Of a DNA stretch of 64,000 bases, positions 1-12,376 are shown piece by piece. Made by a program: the position numbers and the translations under genes. Origin of the DNA: Triticum aestivum. Its lineage: Eukaryota; Streptophyta; Magnoliopsida; Poales; Poaceae. The notes below the pieces were generated by a model, which worked only from the letters and a program-made list of their open reading frames with translations, made no database searches and was not told where the DNA came from. The stretch lies in NCBI RefSeq assembly GCF_018294505.1, contig NC_057800.1, positions 178,622,353 through 178,686,352 on the forward strand. Direction: 5' to 3'. Numbering within the stretch: the first letter of the stretch is position 1; the number at the start of each line of letters is the position of its first letter.

Positions 1-1105
1 TCCATCAGACATCTAGATTCTATCGAATTTGAGCATGTCTATGTTATTATTCGACATAATTGATCCACATAGTTAGTAATTTGAACTCCAGACAATGCAT
101 CCCTTAGAAATCGAATATAAACGTGAGTATAGTTCATGTTGCGTGTGTAAAGCACATTATACATACGAAAGTTACACAATGAACATTATAAATAGCTAGC
201 TATGAACTAGTATACATTTGAATTCAACTTAAGGTGGTTTAAAAAAATTGAATTCAACATGAAGTCCATTCAATTATTTGAATTCTGTATCATGGCATTT
301 TTAAATCATACCTAAATTATGGGGCACCAATCTTTGCTCTGATTTTGTACATAATAGCATATATAGTCGTGTACAAAATAGATTCAAATTTAGCTCGTCC
401 ATTCCAAAATAATTGTAGTTATAGGATTTTCAAGTGTCAAAATTTCAAAAAGAAGCGGATAGTTTAGTGAGAATTTCAAACATACAATGTCAAATTTAAC
501 ATTGTCTATCTAGGTAAATCCTCAAAGTTCAAGAGTACTCTAAACATGAATGCTTCTATTTCAAAATTTCGAGCGAAGCACGAAAAGAGCCTCTACTCGC
601 CTGAAACCGTGTGAGACCAATGTTTGGTAGTAGAAAGAAATTACTTTTCTAACTCCGACCTGTGAAACCTACTGGCCTGACATCCAAAGGTCTAAACCGG
701 GGTAGGTTTGTAGCTTCATCTAGACGCCACGCAACCGCCTCCGAAAAACAACCATACACAATGGTCGCTTAAGCACACATGCGCGCGGCCGAAACCGCTC
801 CCGCCCACTATTTGGGGCACCTCAGATTACCATCCTACCCTGACCCGCAGTAGGTCCGAAATTTAAGAGGGGGGCAAAGTTTGTACTTTCCCCAAATTTC
901 AAACAAGCATGTCCCATCTGCTCAAAAAAGCCAAAAACAAGCACGTCCCAGACCAAAACATGGTTCTCCCTTAGCTCCCCTGCCCCCCCGTCTGATTCCC
1001 CATTTGTACTCCATGGGCTCCAAAACTACCTCTCCACCAGCCGCGAACCCCGGTGTCCTCCGTCCGCCACCCAATCCCACTCATCAAACGCCGCCCTCCT
1101 CCATC
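1..1105. other. CACTA interior left of the gypsy array; no gene called
   Basis: Bases 1-640 are AT-rich and hold no long reading frame. From about 640 the composition becomes GC-rich, and a proline-rich open frame runs from about 881 into the insertion. If the array and one copy of the target duplication are removed, this frame continues at 19096 for about 20 codons to a TAG. The stretch may therefore be the promoter or first exon of the Transposase_24 gene, but no homology supports that directly. Confidence 0.35.
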
Positions 1106-1110
1106 ACGTC
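1106..1110. repeat. Target site duplication of the gypsy array, left copy
   Basis: ACGTC directly precedes the TGTAGCGACC start of the first LTR and is repeated at 19091-19095, directly after the third LTR. The internal LTR junctions carry no such duplication. Confidence 0.9.
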
Positions 1111-4100
1111 TGTAGCGACCCGACCCGAATGGATCAAGTCTCTGTGCTTATGTGTCATCCCTGGATCGGTATGCTGACACACATAGTACTCAAAGGATTT
1201 ATAACAGAGGTAAATCACATGTATAAAGTAACGTAAATACTATTACCTCAATCCAAATAGCGGAAGCAACAAGGTTGTGGATTCCCATCAACACCAACGA
1301 CAAAGTTGAGTGTAGAAATCGTAACCCTAACGTATCACTTACTCGTCGTAAGATGATCCTGCAACATGAGACGTTGCAGCCACAGAGGGTCAGTACATTG
1401 AATGTACTGGCAAATTCACACCATAGAGAAAATGATGAACAATGGCTATCACTATATGCATATATGGTTGGTGGAAAAGCTCTATGCTTATAAGGTTTTT
1501 GCGTAAAGCCAATTTTTCCCTACTGCAAAGGAGTAAATTTATTTAACTATCATGGTGGTTGTGAAACATCGAGAATGGTTGACAGCATTCTCAATCCCAA
1601 TTAAAAATAATTAAAACCCAACAACATTAATTAGAAGTAACATGTTGAGATTCACATGATATTCAAGTACTAGAGACTCAAGATGTCCATAACCGGGGAC
1701 ACGGCTAATCATGATTAGTTTGTACACTCTGCAGAGGTTTGCGCACTTTTCCCCACATGACTCGATCTCCTCCGTTTGTTTTCTCGCACTACATGGTGTT
1801 TGAGAAATGGATGACCGAGACATAGTCTTTCAGAAGCGCTAGCACCTTACTTGTGGGGTAGACCGTACCACCTACAACCCCTACATCTGCTAGTCCACCC
1901 CATAAGAGTTCGCACAACTTAGTCAACTATGCCAGAGCCCATAATGGCATGTGGCTGCACACAGAAGTTTCTAGCATGAAAGATCTTATGATCCCTTTGA
2001 GCCTGGGTGGCGGTCCGAAAAAAACAGGCAAGTCCTGATAGACATCAACTGCCTCAATCCACCCAGATGTGTGTTTAAGTTGCCACCTTAGATAAACCAT
2101 TAAAAATTAATAAACTCACATCTGTCATGGATATCACTCACCCAATCCACGTCTACTAGCATAGCATGGCGTAATAAGCAAACGTAGAAGTAACTCCCAA
2201 GGGTTTGATAATAATACAGGTAATAGGTACTACCTCATCTACTTCCCATCCCACAATTTAATTAGATCCTAATCATGCAATGTGAGAGGATTGATCTAAT
2301 GCAATAAAACTGGGTTGTAGAAAAAGTATGATCAAAGTGTGAACTTGCCTGCAATGTTGATGAAGATGATTCGCACTCAAAACTCGTGATAGATCTACTC
2401 GTCACATTCCGGTCAATCTATCGTAAGCAAACAATAGTAACCACACAATAAGTACTCATCTAATGCACAAGTAAAACTCGAACAAGAGAACGAACCAGAT
2501 AGTTCAACTTAAGACCTCCGGTTGCAAAGAAAGAAAGAACCGAACAAAGAAACAAACGGCGAAAGAAAACAACTCGGTTCTAGCAAGTTGAAACTAGGTC
2601 AAATTTTACCAGGACAAAAACTTGTTTAAGTTGATTATACGGAACGGCGGTTTCGCAACGAAACTCCAGGCGCTTGAATCACCTAATTCCGATAAATGAG
2701 CGAGAAGAAAGACTAGAACGAAGATCGGATCTGAGATCACGATCGCGGAATAAATCCGACGAAAAGAAAAAGAAGAACGATTAAACGAACGGGCGTCGTT
2801 AACCGGGGAAAAATCGGTGATCATGTTCGTTGAGACGAACGGTCCGAAAGAAGAACGAAAACCGATCTAGGGTTTTCGGAGAAAAAGACCGAAACGAAAA
2901 ACCGATCTAGAAAACCGGAACGGTTTAGAGAAGAAAAGAATCGAAATGATTAGAAGAAAACGATCCAAGGAAAAGAGACGTGGGGCAACCTCCGGCGAGG
3001 TCTCCGGCGAGGGGCTCCGGCGGCGGCGGCGTAGGGCGGCGACGACTAGGTGCGGCGACGGTGTGGGGTGGCGGCGCGGCGTTGGGCGGCGGCGGCGGTG
3101 GCGTGGGTGAGGGGCGGCGGCGGTGTAGGCAAGGCGCGGCGGCGGCGGGTGACGCAGGGCACGGCGCGGGTGAGAGGCGCGGGGTGAGGCGCGGCTTGGG
3201 TGGTGGAGAGAGGGGTTTTGATTTGATGTTTAGAGGGGGGGGGGCGGGGTGCTTGGGTATTTATATTGGGGAGGGGTGAGGAGACTTGGGGTAGGGGACA
3301 AGAAATAGACTAGGAATAGGAAAAAGAGTCTAGAAGAAAAAGAAAGAAAACGAAACTAGGAAAAGAGCCGGCCTAAGAATCCTATTAGGATTCGGCCAGG
3401 GAAACAAGAGGCGGCGGCGGCGGCCTGCCTTGCCTGGCGCTGGCTGCGTGCGCAGGGGGCTGGGGCTGGGGCGCGGCGGTGGCAGGCCTGGGCCTTGGCC
3501 CGGCTGGCCTGCGGTAAGTCTTTTTTTATAAACGGTTCAGCGCGCAGAGAAAAAAAAACAAAAGAAAACTAACTAAACGAACTCCGAAAAATCTAAAGTA
3601 AAATTTCCCCGACTCCTAAAAATGAGCCGAACAAAATGAACTTTTCTCTGGGCCTAAAATGCAATTTTTGAAAACACGCATTTTTCCCTATCCAAATAAA
3701 ATGCAAATAAAACTCCGGCAAAATCAAAACTTGATCTGTTTATTAAATCTTCATTTTTCCTACATTTTTGGGAAAGTCATATTATTCCCTCTCTTATATT
3801 TTTGACGTCGGAAAAATAATTGAAGATGAAATAAATAAATCAAATGATCCTCTTTTCCAATCCGAGAAAACTCTCAAATAAGAAAATAACGAAATCTCCA
3901 ACTCTCTCCGAAGGTCCTTGAGTTGCGTGAAATTTCTAGGATCGACCAAAATGCAAGAAAATAAGATATGCATGATGATCTAATGTATAACATTCCAAAT
4001 TGAAAATAAATTCAAAAGAGCTTTGAATTTAATTCTTTGAAACTCCCAACTCATATTTCATATAATTTGAAGAAGTCATTTTATCTTCTCTCGTGAAAAT

Positions 4101-4407
4101 CATTGAGTCGCATAAAGTTTCAGAATTGGAATATTTTCAACTGAAATTCAAATATTTTTCAAACACCCTTTTCATTTTTAAATGGAAGAAGTCATGTCAT
4201 CTTCTCTCTAGGGTTTTGTGTTTGAAAAGAATTTGAATTCATGGAGATCAGAAAGCAAATATGAAAGTTTGGGAAAGTCCTTTTATTCCCTCTCATTTAA
4301 CTTTCAAAAGTTTCGAATTCACTCACTTTCAGACAATCAAACAAACTATCAATCAAACCTATCTATTTATTATAACATTCCAAAATTTAGAATTTTGGGA
4401 TGTTACA
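1111..4407 (-). repeat. Gypsy array LTR 1
   Basis: It starts TGTAGCGACC and ends GGGATGTTACA on the plus strand; in sense orientation it begins TGTAACATCCC. A CGG-repeat block lies near 3000-3200 and a short palindrome GAATCCTATTAGGATTC near 3377. Open frames in the GC-rich block are compositional and are not called as genes. Confidence 0.93.
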
Positions 4408-4423
4408 AACCTACCACCCTTAA
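4408..4423 (-). other. Polypurine tract, array internal copy 1
   Basis: In sense orientation the bases just before the 3' LTR read AAGGGTGGTAGGTT and then TGTAACATCC. This is the expected place for plus-strand priming. The second copy lies at 11749-11764. Confidence 0.75.
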
Positions 4424-5035
4424 AATGAATCTCGTCCTTGAGATTCGGAGTGGCTAGCAAGAAATAGGTTAGGGTTTGGGGGTCTCCTCAAAATCCATCG
4501 ATCATCAAAGGGGTCTTGGGTGCTACCACCCTTAGAAACATGGTTACGGTCCCATCATTACTCTTAGACTCCATCCTTATTCTTGACAGGGCCGGTCTTC
4601 TCAGATTCTCGGCAAATTCCTTCTCTGGGCTCTTCTAGTAGTGGCATAACCTTTTCCTCATTTCTTCTGTCCTTTCCTCTTGGTAAGGTTATTCCGACAT
4701 TGGGTCTTCTTAGCTGACGGGTCTGGCGCCAATACTAAACAACTATCGGTATCTCATGGTGGTCAACAATTTGTGGTTTCTCCTGCAGGAAATGGGTTTG
4801 GGTGATCCTCTCCGTATAACCTACGGTGGGCACAACTACCGTGTACAAGGGAAAAATACTTATACCATTCTAAGGTTTAACAAGGTTTAATATCGTCGTC
4901 TCTCTACTATAGGCAAGTCACTCAGATTTACCATCCCATATAGCAAGGCGAATAATAAGAGTAAGTCGGTATGGTGATCAATCCATCCCGCACCCAAATC
5001 ATTACCTTGTATACAGTTTTAGCGAATCTCGCATT
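4424..5035. other. Array internal copy 1, 3' untranslated part
   Basis: No reading frame is supported here. The bases next to the purine tract (sense CGAATCTCAAGGACGAGATT) resemble the equivalent place in element C at 54300-54330, so this may be the badly decayed end of the pol frame. Confidence 0.45.
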
Positions 5036-5359
5036 CTAACACTCGGTCATCCTCACAAGCATTGCAGAATTTCTCTCACCGACGAACCAAGTTCGGAATA
5101 ATCCATTGATTCTGCAAGCCAGACAAACATCTATCGTTCCTTCACAACTCTCAGGTTTTGCGTAAACTCCTATAAAATCGTCTGTCGATAAGGGCATATC
5201 CTCTTCCAGGGTTTTTCCTTCAGCAAGAGTGTGTTTGCTTCTTGGCAGGTCCTGGGCCTGTGGGTTATGGCCCATCTCATCACTTGTAGTCCTTGAACTC
5301 ATCATCGGGCAACTAATCATTGTTCCAACTTCCAACTTCCTAACATCCTTAAAATTCAT
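5036..5359 (-). CDS. Conserved 107-residue frame of unknown function, copy 1
   Basis: An ATG-started frame of 107 codons lies downstream, in sense, of the integrase remnant and before the purine tract. I do not recognise it. It is mildly acidic in the middle, has a short cysteine pair (CLACRINGL) in its second half, and shows no signal peptide or membrane segment. The copy at 12377-12700 keeps the same start, stop and length with only a few residue changes (M to I, Y to H, G to D). Most other frames in the internal region are broken, so its survival is notable, but two young copies are weak evidence for selection. It could also be a chance frame in former pol or 3' sequence. Confidence 0.4.
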   Translation of the reverse strand: MNFKDVRKLEVGTMISCPMMSSRTTSDEMGHNPQAQDLPRSKHTLAEGKTLEEDMPLSTDDFIGVYAKPESCEGTIDVCLACRINGLFRTWFVGERNSAMLVRMTEC

Positions 5360-5599
5360 CCAATTGTACTGTCTTCCTTCCGTCTATTGGCACCAAACTA
5401 GGACATGATTACTCAGACTCATCATGGAATTCTCCATTGATCCATATTTCCAACATCATACCTCCTTTATATCCAATAGTAATTCATCTCTTCATCCTCG
5501 TGGGATATCCCTCATACCAAAATAAAAACTTATACTTATGAAATCCATACTTACTTCGTGGAACATCATTATCCTTTCCGCGGTCAAGCGTCCTTACAA

Positions 5600-5990
5600 G
5601 GGAATATTGGCCATCTCTGCATGGCACTTCTTCAACTGGGAAATGTGAAACACATCCTGAACTCCTGACGGTCCTTCGGGTAACTCCAACTTGTAAGCCA
5701 CTTCTCCCATACGATCCAAAAGTCGGTATGGTCCTACAATTCTCGGGGCTAACTTTTACCTTAACTCCAATTCATTTAACTCCTCGCAGAGGGAACACAT
5801 GAAGACATGCTCGGTCTCCAATTTCATAGACTACCTCCTTGAGTTTTTGAGTCTACATAACTCTTCTGCCTGGACTGAGCTACCTTCAGTCTATCTCGAA
5901 TCAACTTAACATTCTCTTCTGACTCCTTGATCACATTTGATCCAAACAACTGACGGTCTCCAACTTCATCCCACATACTCTTGGGGCATC
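5600..5990 (-). pseudogene. Remnant of gypsy integrase C-terminal region, copy 1
   Basis: Reverse-strand translation gives [10 protein letters not shown], then [18 protein letters not shown], and later [20 protein letters not shown] and [16 protein letters not shown]. These match, nearly residue for residue, the integrase C-terminal region of element C (54540-54930). The part between is frameshifted and interrupted. Upstream RT, RNase H and the DDE core are absent, so this is a deletion relic and cannot make an enzyme. The same relic is at 12941-13331. Confidence 0.88.
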
Positions 5991-6332
5991 ACACACATTG
6001 AGACAAAACTCGTATTCATTTTTGTCCGAAATCCACTCAGTGGAGTATCCTTATCTTTTCCAGGGTCAGTGGTTCTTACAGGGTACTACCACCCTAAAAA
6101 TGCACAAACCTTCCATAGACCATATTTCTCTTATCCTCAAAAAAATGGTCAAAATCCTTCTTCATAGAGTAACAACTCATAAAATCCATATCAGTACCAA
6201 CGATGCTAACTTTATTCATTCTCAAATTATTACAATCTCCTGCTTTTCCATTACATGCCTCAACTCAACACCTCAATATAAAGGAAAAATGTCCTCACTA
6301 CTACGACTATATTTCTTTTGTTGCAAACTCAA
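5991..6332. other. Array internal copy 1, stretch between gag and integrase relics
   Basis: This is where pol would lie in an autonomous element. I see no RT, protease or RNase H motif in either strand. Plus-strand frames here are antisense shadows. Confidence 0.5.
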
Positions 6333-7251
6333 CTATCTAGCGCAAGTTTCCTTTTCCTTGGGGCATTCTCTGGCAAAGTGCCCTGCTCCATTACAACTAA
6401 AACATATTACTTCTGACAAGTATCGAGGTTTCCTTTTTGGGCAACTGTTGAGGTAGTGCCCTGACTCCTTGCACCTGTAACAGGTGATATGACTCAGGTC
6501 CTTCCTGGAATCCAATCGGTTTCTCTTCCATGGACTTTTCCATTCCAATCAGGGCTTCTATTTCCTGTGTGTCATATTCTACTTCCTCCATCGGGAATTC
6601 TACTAGATCCCCATTCATACAATTCTGGGAGATGTGTCCTTCTTCTCCACATGAATAGCAAGACTTTGTGCAGGGTTTAATTGGTTCTTCTTTGGGTGTG
6701 TCCTCCACCTCTTCTTTCATCACAGTTTCTTCTAAAATTCCCATAAGGGCTCCTTTCATTGCTTCTTTTTTCTGTTGGATGGTTCTTTGTACCAAGGGGT
6801 AAATGTGACACTGAGCAGGGTAGTGGGTAGTCCCTTCACACAAGAAACAAGTAATTTGCTTAGTTGGGCCTTCTTCAACTAGGTGACTTCCTTCACAATT
6901 AGGGCATTCATCCTTGTGTTCTTTATGGGTGTGTCCGATTTCTCCACAAATCTTGCATGCACCATGTTTCTTCATATCCTTTCCATAAGGTTTCAACTTC
7001 TGGGACACAAACCGAGACTTTGGCAAAGTCAACTTAAATTCTTTCCAAGTGGTTACTCCTTGCCATCCATTCATGGTTTGGTACATCCTCCACCAAGTAG
7101 CAGCACCTCTTTCAAAGCACAGAAGAGCATGCTGGGTCATATCATGTCCAACTATAGGGTTATTCTCCATGTGATCCTCCATGTTCTGAATCCATCGGTC
7201 CGTCTCCAACTGACTCATCGGTCCAGAAAATACAAGCTCATCTCCATTCAT
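6333..7251 (-). pseudogene. Gag-like protein with multiple zinc knuckles, copy 1 (frameshifted)
   Basis: The frame opens at 7251 and runs 284 codons to 6397. It begins with a shortened gag core (ERGAATWWRMYQTMNGW, then TTWKEFKL), followed by a cysteine/histidine-rich series. The motifs are CKICGEIGHTHKEHKDEC (non-canonical spacing), CFLCEGTTHYPAQC and CYSCGEEGHISQNC. Two more canonical CX2CX4HX4C knuckles, CYRCKESGHYLNSC and CFSCNGAGHFAREC, follow in another frame (6333-6548), one base ahead. A one-base shift near 6490-6548 therefore separates them, and both array copies share it. Ordinary gypsy gag has one knuckle (C and D here have one each). Its likely role is RNA binding and packaging. 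Whether the shift is a lesion or a programmed frameshift cannot be decided here; a lesion is simpler. Confidence 0.8.
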
Positions 7252-7439
7252 CCTCTATTGGGTCCATGGGTTTGGGGTGAGATAAGAGAGATAGAGAGGG
7301 ATGCACACAATGCAAACAAAAGTTTTGAAAAGACAGATTTTGTTGTGGCTGTCGAAAAAAACAACAAACAAATGACAGCTCATAAACGTCGCATCTAACG
7401 TAGGTATATAACAGGGGTTTGGTCTTCTAAAGGTCAATA

Positions 7440-8440
7440 AATCATCAACATCTCCAAACTCTTCAAGCCTAGTTCAAGCCTCCAATGGCTTCTTCCAATC
7501 ATGCTTGTCCTTCTCAAGTTCTTTTGCCAGATCAATCTCTGTTGACGTGAAATCTCTCGTGATATCCTTTAGTATTCTGGGTTGCATTCCAAACTTCTAG
7601 GTTTCAATATCCTTGGCATGAACCATGGTCCTACTGTCCTTCAGTTCTTGACGAATCTCATGTATCTCAAGGTTTTACTTCTCTAGATTGGATGCTTTCA
7701 ACTTCTGGTCTTAAGTTCTTCACCAAATGCTTCCTCATAAAATATTGCTTCCTGCAGATCCCTCTTAACTTCTTGATGTACTACTCCAGATTCTGGTGAT
7801 ACACCAGCTAAGGTTAAAACTTCATCTTACTGTTAGGTGATCCATCAACCTTCTTCCATCAAATCCATTTTGAAGAAATGCATCCTTAACTCAGCACGGT
7901 GACAATAGCATCAGCGGGCGATGACATCATGGATAATCGTGTTTCTGCTCTTGTCATTTCCATGAGCTATCTCTCCACAGTTGATATCTCCTGCCTTAGG
8001 GTTTCTTTGACAAAACTTCGAGTTCTCATACTCCTTGTTTTGGTCTTTCTCCAATACACCTTGATCTCGGGCATTGGCATCTTCCATAGTCTGCCAAGTT
8101 CCATAAGGGTAGCAGTCCTAGGTCATACAAATCTAGGGATTCTTCAGAGCCTTCAAATCTCCTAGTCTTCGGAGTCTTCAACCGTTGTAGTTTCCATTAT
8201 CATAATGTATGGTAAAATCCTCTTCATTCCGAATGGTCTTACTTGTCTGATATCTTGTACTTCTTGGAGTGATCTCATCAGTCGAATCTTCGAGTGGTCA
8301 AAAGGGAAAAGGGGTATGGTCTCACTAAAGGGAATTTTTGAATAAGCTCAGAAGAGAAGAGAGGTAAACGATCTTTTTGAAAGGGAAAAAAATCTTTGCT
8401 ATGGGCTTGCCAGTTTCTAGGGTCACGTCCTACAGCCAAC
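7440..8440 (-). pseudogene. Decayed pre-gag frame of the array, copy 1
   Basis: In sense this region lies between the primer binding site and gag, where elements C and D carry an extra ORF. Fragments of reading frame are visible, including a coiled-coil-like stretch (NLEIHEIRQELKDSRTM, about 7630-7690) and a charged stretch near 7900-8100 that switches frame. Stops and frame changes prevent a full model. The place and the coiled coil suggest the same kind of protein as at 58879-59622. Confidence 0.5.
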
Positions 8441-8444
8441 ATGT

Positions 8445-8456
8445 GCTCTGATACCA
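8445..8456 (-). other. Primer binding site, array internal copy 1
   Basis: The minus strand reads TGGTATCAGAGC, complementary to the 3' end of initiator methionine tRNA. It is three bases from the LTR edge, as expected for minus-strand DNA priming. Confidence 0.9.
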
Positions 8457-8459
8457 TCT

Positions 8460-11400
8460 TGTAGCGACCCGACCCGAATGGATCAAGTCTCTATGCTTAT
8501 GTGTCATCCCTGGATCGGTATGCTGACACACACGGTACTCGAAGGATTTATAACAGAGGTAAATCACATGTATAAAGTAACGTAAATACTATTACCTCAA
8601 TCCAAATAGCGGAAGCAACAAGGTTATGGATTCCCATCAACACCAACGGCAAAGTTGAGTGTAGAAATCGTAACCCTAACGTATCACTTACTCGTCGTAA
8701 GATGATCCTGCAACATGAGACGTTGCAGCCACAGAGGGTCAGTACATTGAATGTACTGGCAAATTCACACCATAGAGAAAATGATGAACAATGGCTATCA
8801 CTATATGCATATATGGCTCGTGGAAAAGCTCTATGGTTATAAGGTTTTTACGTAAAGCCAATTTTTCCCTACTGCAAAGGAGTAAATTTATTTAACTATC
8901 ATGGTGCTTGTGAAACATCGAGAATGGTTGACAGCAATCTCAATCCCAATTAAAAATAATTAAAACCCAACAACATTAATTAGAAGTAACATGTTGAGAT
9001 TCACATGATATTCAAGTACTAGAGACTCAAGATGTCCATAACCGGGGACACGGCTAATCATGATTAGTTTGTACACTCTGCACAGGTTTGCGCACTTTTC
9101 CCCACATGACTCGGTCGCCTCCGTTTGTTTTCTCGCACTACATGGTGTTTGAGAAACGGATGACCGAGACATAGTCTTTCAGAAGCGCTAGCACCTTACT
9201 TGTGGGGTAGACCGTACCACCTACAACCCCTACATCTGCTAGTCCACCCCGTAAGAGTTCGCACAACTTAGTCAACTATGCCAGAGCCCATAATGGCATG
9301 TGGCTGCACACGGAAGTTTCTAGCATGAAAGATCTTATGATCCCTTTGAGCCTGGGTGGCGGTCCGAAAAAAAACAGGCAAGTCCTGATAGACATCAGCT
9401 GCCTCAATCCACCCAGATGTGTGTTTAAGTTGCCACCTTAGATAAACCATTAAAAATTAATAAACTCACATCTGTCATGGATATCACTCACCCAATCCAC
9501 GTCTACTAGCATAGCATGGCATAATAAGCAAACGTAGAAGTAACTCCCAAGGGTTTGATAATAATACAGGTAATAGGTACTACCTCATCTACTTCCCATC
9601 CCACAATTTAATTAGATCCTAATCATGCAATGTGAGAGGATTGATCTAATGCAATAAAACTGGGTTGTAGAAAAAGTATGATCAAAGTGTGAACTTGCCT
9701 GCAATGTTGATGAAGATGATTCGCACTCAAAACTCGTGATAGATCTACTCGTCACACTCCGGTCAATCTATCGTAAGCAAACAATAGTAACCACACAATA
9801 AGTACTCATCTAATGCACAAGTAAAACTCGAACAAGAGAACGAACCAGATAGTTCAACTTAAGAACTCCGGTTGCAAAGAAAGAAAGAACCGAACAAAGA
9901 AACAAACGGCAAAAGAAAACAACTCGGTTCTAACAAGTTGAAACTAGGTCAAATTTTACCAGGACAAAAACTTGTTTAAGTTGATTATACGGAACGGCGG
10001 TTTCGCAACGAAACTCCAGGCGCTTGAATCACCTAATTCCGATAAATGAGCGAGAAGAAAGACTAGAACGAAGATCGGATCTGAGATCACGATCGCGGAA
10101 TAAATCCGACGAAAAGAAAAAGAAGAACGATTAAACGAACGGGCGTCGTTAACCGGGGAAAAATCGGTGATCATGTTCGTTGAGACGAGCGGTCCGAAAG
10201 AAGAACTAAAACCGATCTAGGGTTTTCGGAGAAAAAGACCGAAACGAAAAACCGATCTAGAAAACCGGAACGGTTTAGAGAAGAAAAGAATCGGAACGAT
10301 TAGAAGAAAACGATCCAAGGAAAAGAGACGCGGGGCAACCTCCGGCGAGGTCTCCGGCGAGGGGCTCCGGCGGCGGCGGCGTAGGGCGGCGGCGGGTAGG
10401 TGCGGCGGCGGTGTGGGGTGGCGGCGCGGCGTTGGGCGGCGGCGGCGGTGGCGTGGGTGAGGGGCGGCGGCGGTGTAGGCAAGGCGCGGCGGCGGCGGGT
10501 GACGCAGGGCGCGGCGCGGTTGAGATGCGCGGGGTGAGGCGCGGCTTGGGTGGTGGAGAGAGGGGTTTTGATTTGATGTTTAGAGGGGAGGGGTGCTTGG
10601 GTATTTATATTGGGGAGGGGTGAGGAGACTTGGGGTAGGGTACAAGAAATAGACTAGGAATAGGAAAAAGAGTCTAGAAGAAAAAGAAAGAAAACGAAAC
10701 TAGGAAAAGAGCCAGCCTAAGAATCCTATTAGGATTCGGCCAGGGAAACAAGAGGCGGCAGCGGCTTGCCTTGCCTGGCGCTGGCTGCGCGTGCAGGGGG
10801 CTGGGGCTGGGGCGTGGTGGTGGCTGGCCTGGGCCTTGGCCCGGCTGGCCTGCGGTAAGTCTTTTTTTTATAAACGGTTCAGCACGCAGAGAAAAAAAAA
10901 CAAAAGAAAACTAACTAAACGAACTCCGAAAAATCTAAAGTAAATTTTCCCCGACTCCTAAAAATGAGCCGAACAAAATGAACTTTCCTCCGGGCCTAAA
11001 ATGCAATTTTTGAAAGCACGCATTTTTCCCTATCCAAATAAAATGCAAATAAAACTCCGGCAAAACCAAAACTAGATCTGTTTATTAAATCTTCATTTTT
11101 CCTACATTTTTGGGAAAGTCATATTATTCCCTCTCTTATATTTTTGACGTCGGAAAAATAATTGAAGATGAAATAAATAAATCAAATGATCCTCTTTTCC
11201 AATCCGAGAAAACTCTCAAATAAGAAAATAACGAAATCTCCAACTCTCTCCGAAGGTCCTTGAGTTGCGTGAAATTTCTAGGATCGACCAAAATGCAAGA
11301 AAATAAGATATGCATGATGATCTAATGTATAACATTCCAAATTGAAAATAAATTCAAAAGAGCTTTGAATTTAATTCTTTGAAACTCCCAACTCATATTT

Positions 11401-11748
11401 CATATAATTTGAAGAAGTCATTTTATCTTCTCTCATGAAAATCATTGAGTCGCATAAAGTTTCAGAATTGGAATATTTTCAACTGAAATTCAAATATTTT
11501 TCAAACACCCTTTTCATTTTTAAATGGAAGAAGTCATGTCATCTTCTCTCTAGGGTTTTGTGTTTGAAAAGAATTTGAATTCATGGAGATCAGAAAGCAA
11601 ATATGAAAGTTTGGGAAAGTCCTTTTATTACCTCTCATTTAACTTTCAAAAGTTTCGAATTCACTCACTTTCAGACAATCAAACAAACTATCAATCAAAC
11701 CTATCTATTTATTATAACATTCCAAAATTTAGAATTTTGGGATGTACA
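8460..11748 (-). repeat. Gypsy array LTR 2 (shared by both units)
   Basis: It has the same structure as LTR 1. It has lost one T at its right end (GATGTACA instead of GATGTTACA). It is bordered by internal sequence on both sides (a primer site on the left, a purine tract on the right) and has no target duplication. Confidence 0.93.
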
Positions 11749-11764
11749 AACCTACCACCCTTAA
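11749..11764 (-). other. Polypurine tract, array internal copy 2
   Basis: Same sequence as at 4408-4423, directly adjoining LTR 2. Confidence 0.75.
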
Positions 11765-12376
11765 AATGAATCTCGTCCTCGAGATTCGGAGAGGCTAGCA
11801 AGAAATAGGTTAGGGTTTGGGGGTCTCCTCAAAATCCATCGATCATCAAAGGGGTCTGGGGTGCTACCACCCTTAGAAACATGGTTACGGTCCCATCATT
11901 ACTCTTAGACTCCATCCTCATTCTTGACGGGGCCGGTCTTCTCAGATTCTCGGCAAATTCCTTCTCTGGGCTCTTCTAGTAGTGGCATAACCTTTTCCTC
12001 ATTTCTTCTGTCCTTTCCTCTTGGTAAGGTTATTCCGACATTGGGTCTTCTTAGCTGACGGGTCTGGCGCCAATACTAAACAACTATCGGTATCTCATGG
12101 TGGTCAACAATTTGTGGTTTCTCCTGCAGGAAATGGGTCTGGGTGATCCTCTCCGTATAACCTACGGTGGGCACAACTGCCGTGTACAAGGGAAAAATAC
12201 TTATACCATTCTAAGGTTTAACAAGGTTTAATATCGTCGTCTCTCTACTATAGGTAGGTCACTCAGATTTACCATCCCATATAGCAAGGCGAATAATAAG
12301 AGTAAGTCGGTATGGTGATCAATCCATCCCGCACCCAAATCATTACCTTGTATACAGTTTTAGCGAATCTCGCATT
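11765..12376. other. Array internal copy 2, 3' untranslated part
   Basis: Near-identical to 4424-5035. No supported reading frame. Confidence 0.45.

Noticed and set aside
2980..3279. Glycine/arginine-rich ORF, repeated at 10411-10623
   Set aside because: Produced by CGG-type repeats in the array LTR; the reading frame is not kept between the three LTR copies.
5937..7398. Plus-strand ORFs over the array gag and integrase relics
   Set aside because: Antisense shadows of the minus-strand gag-like and pol remnants.
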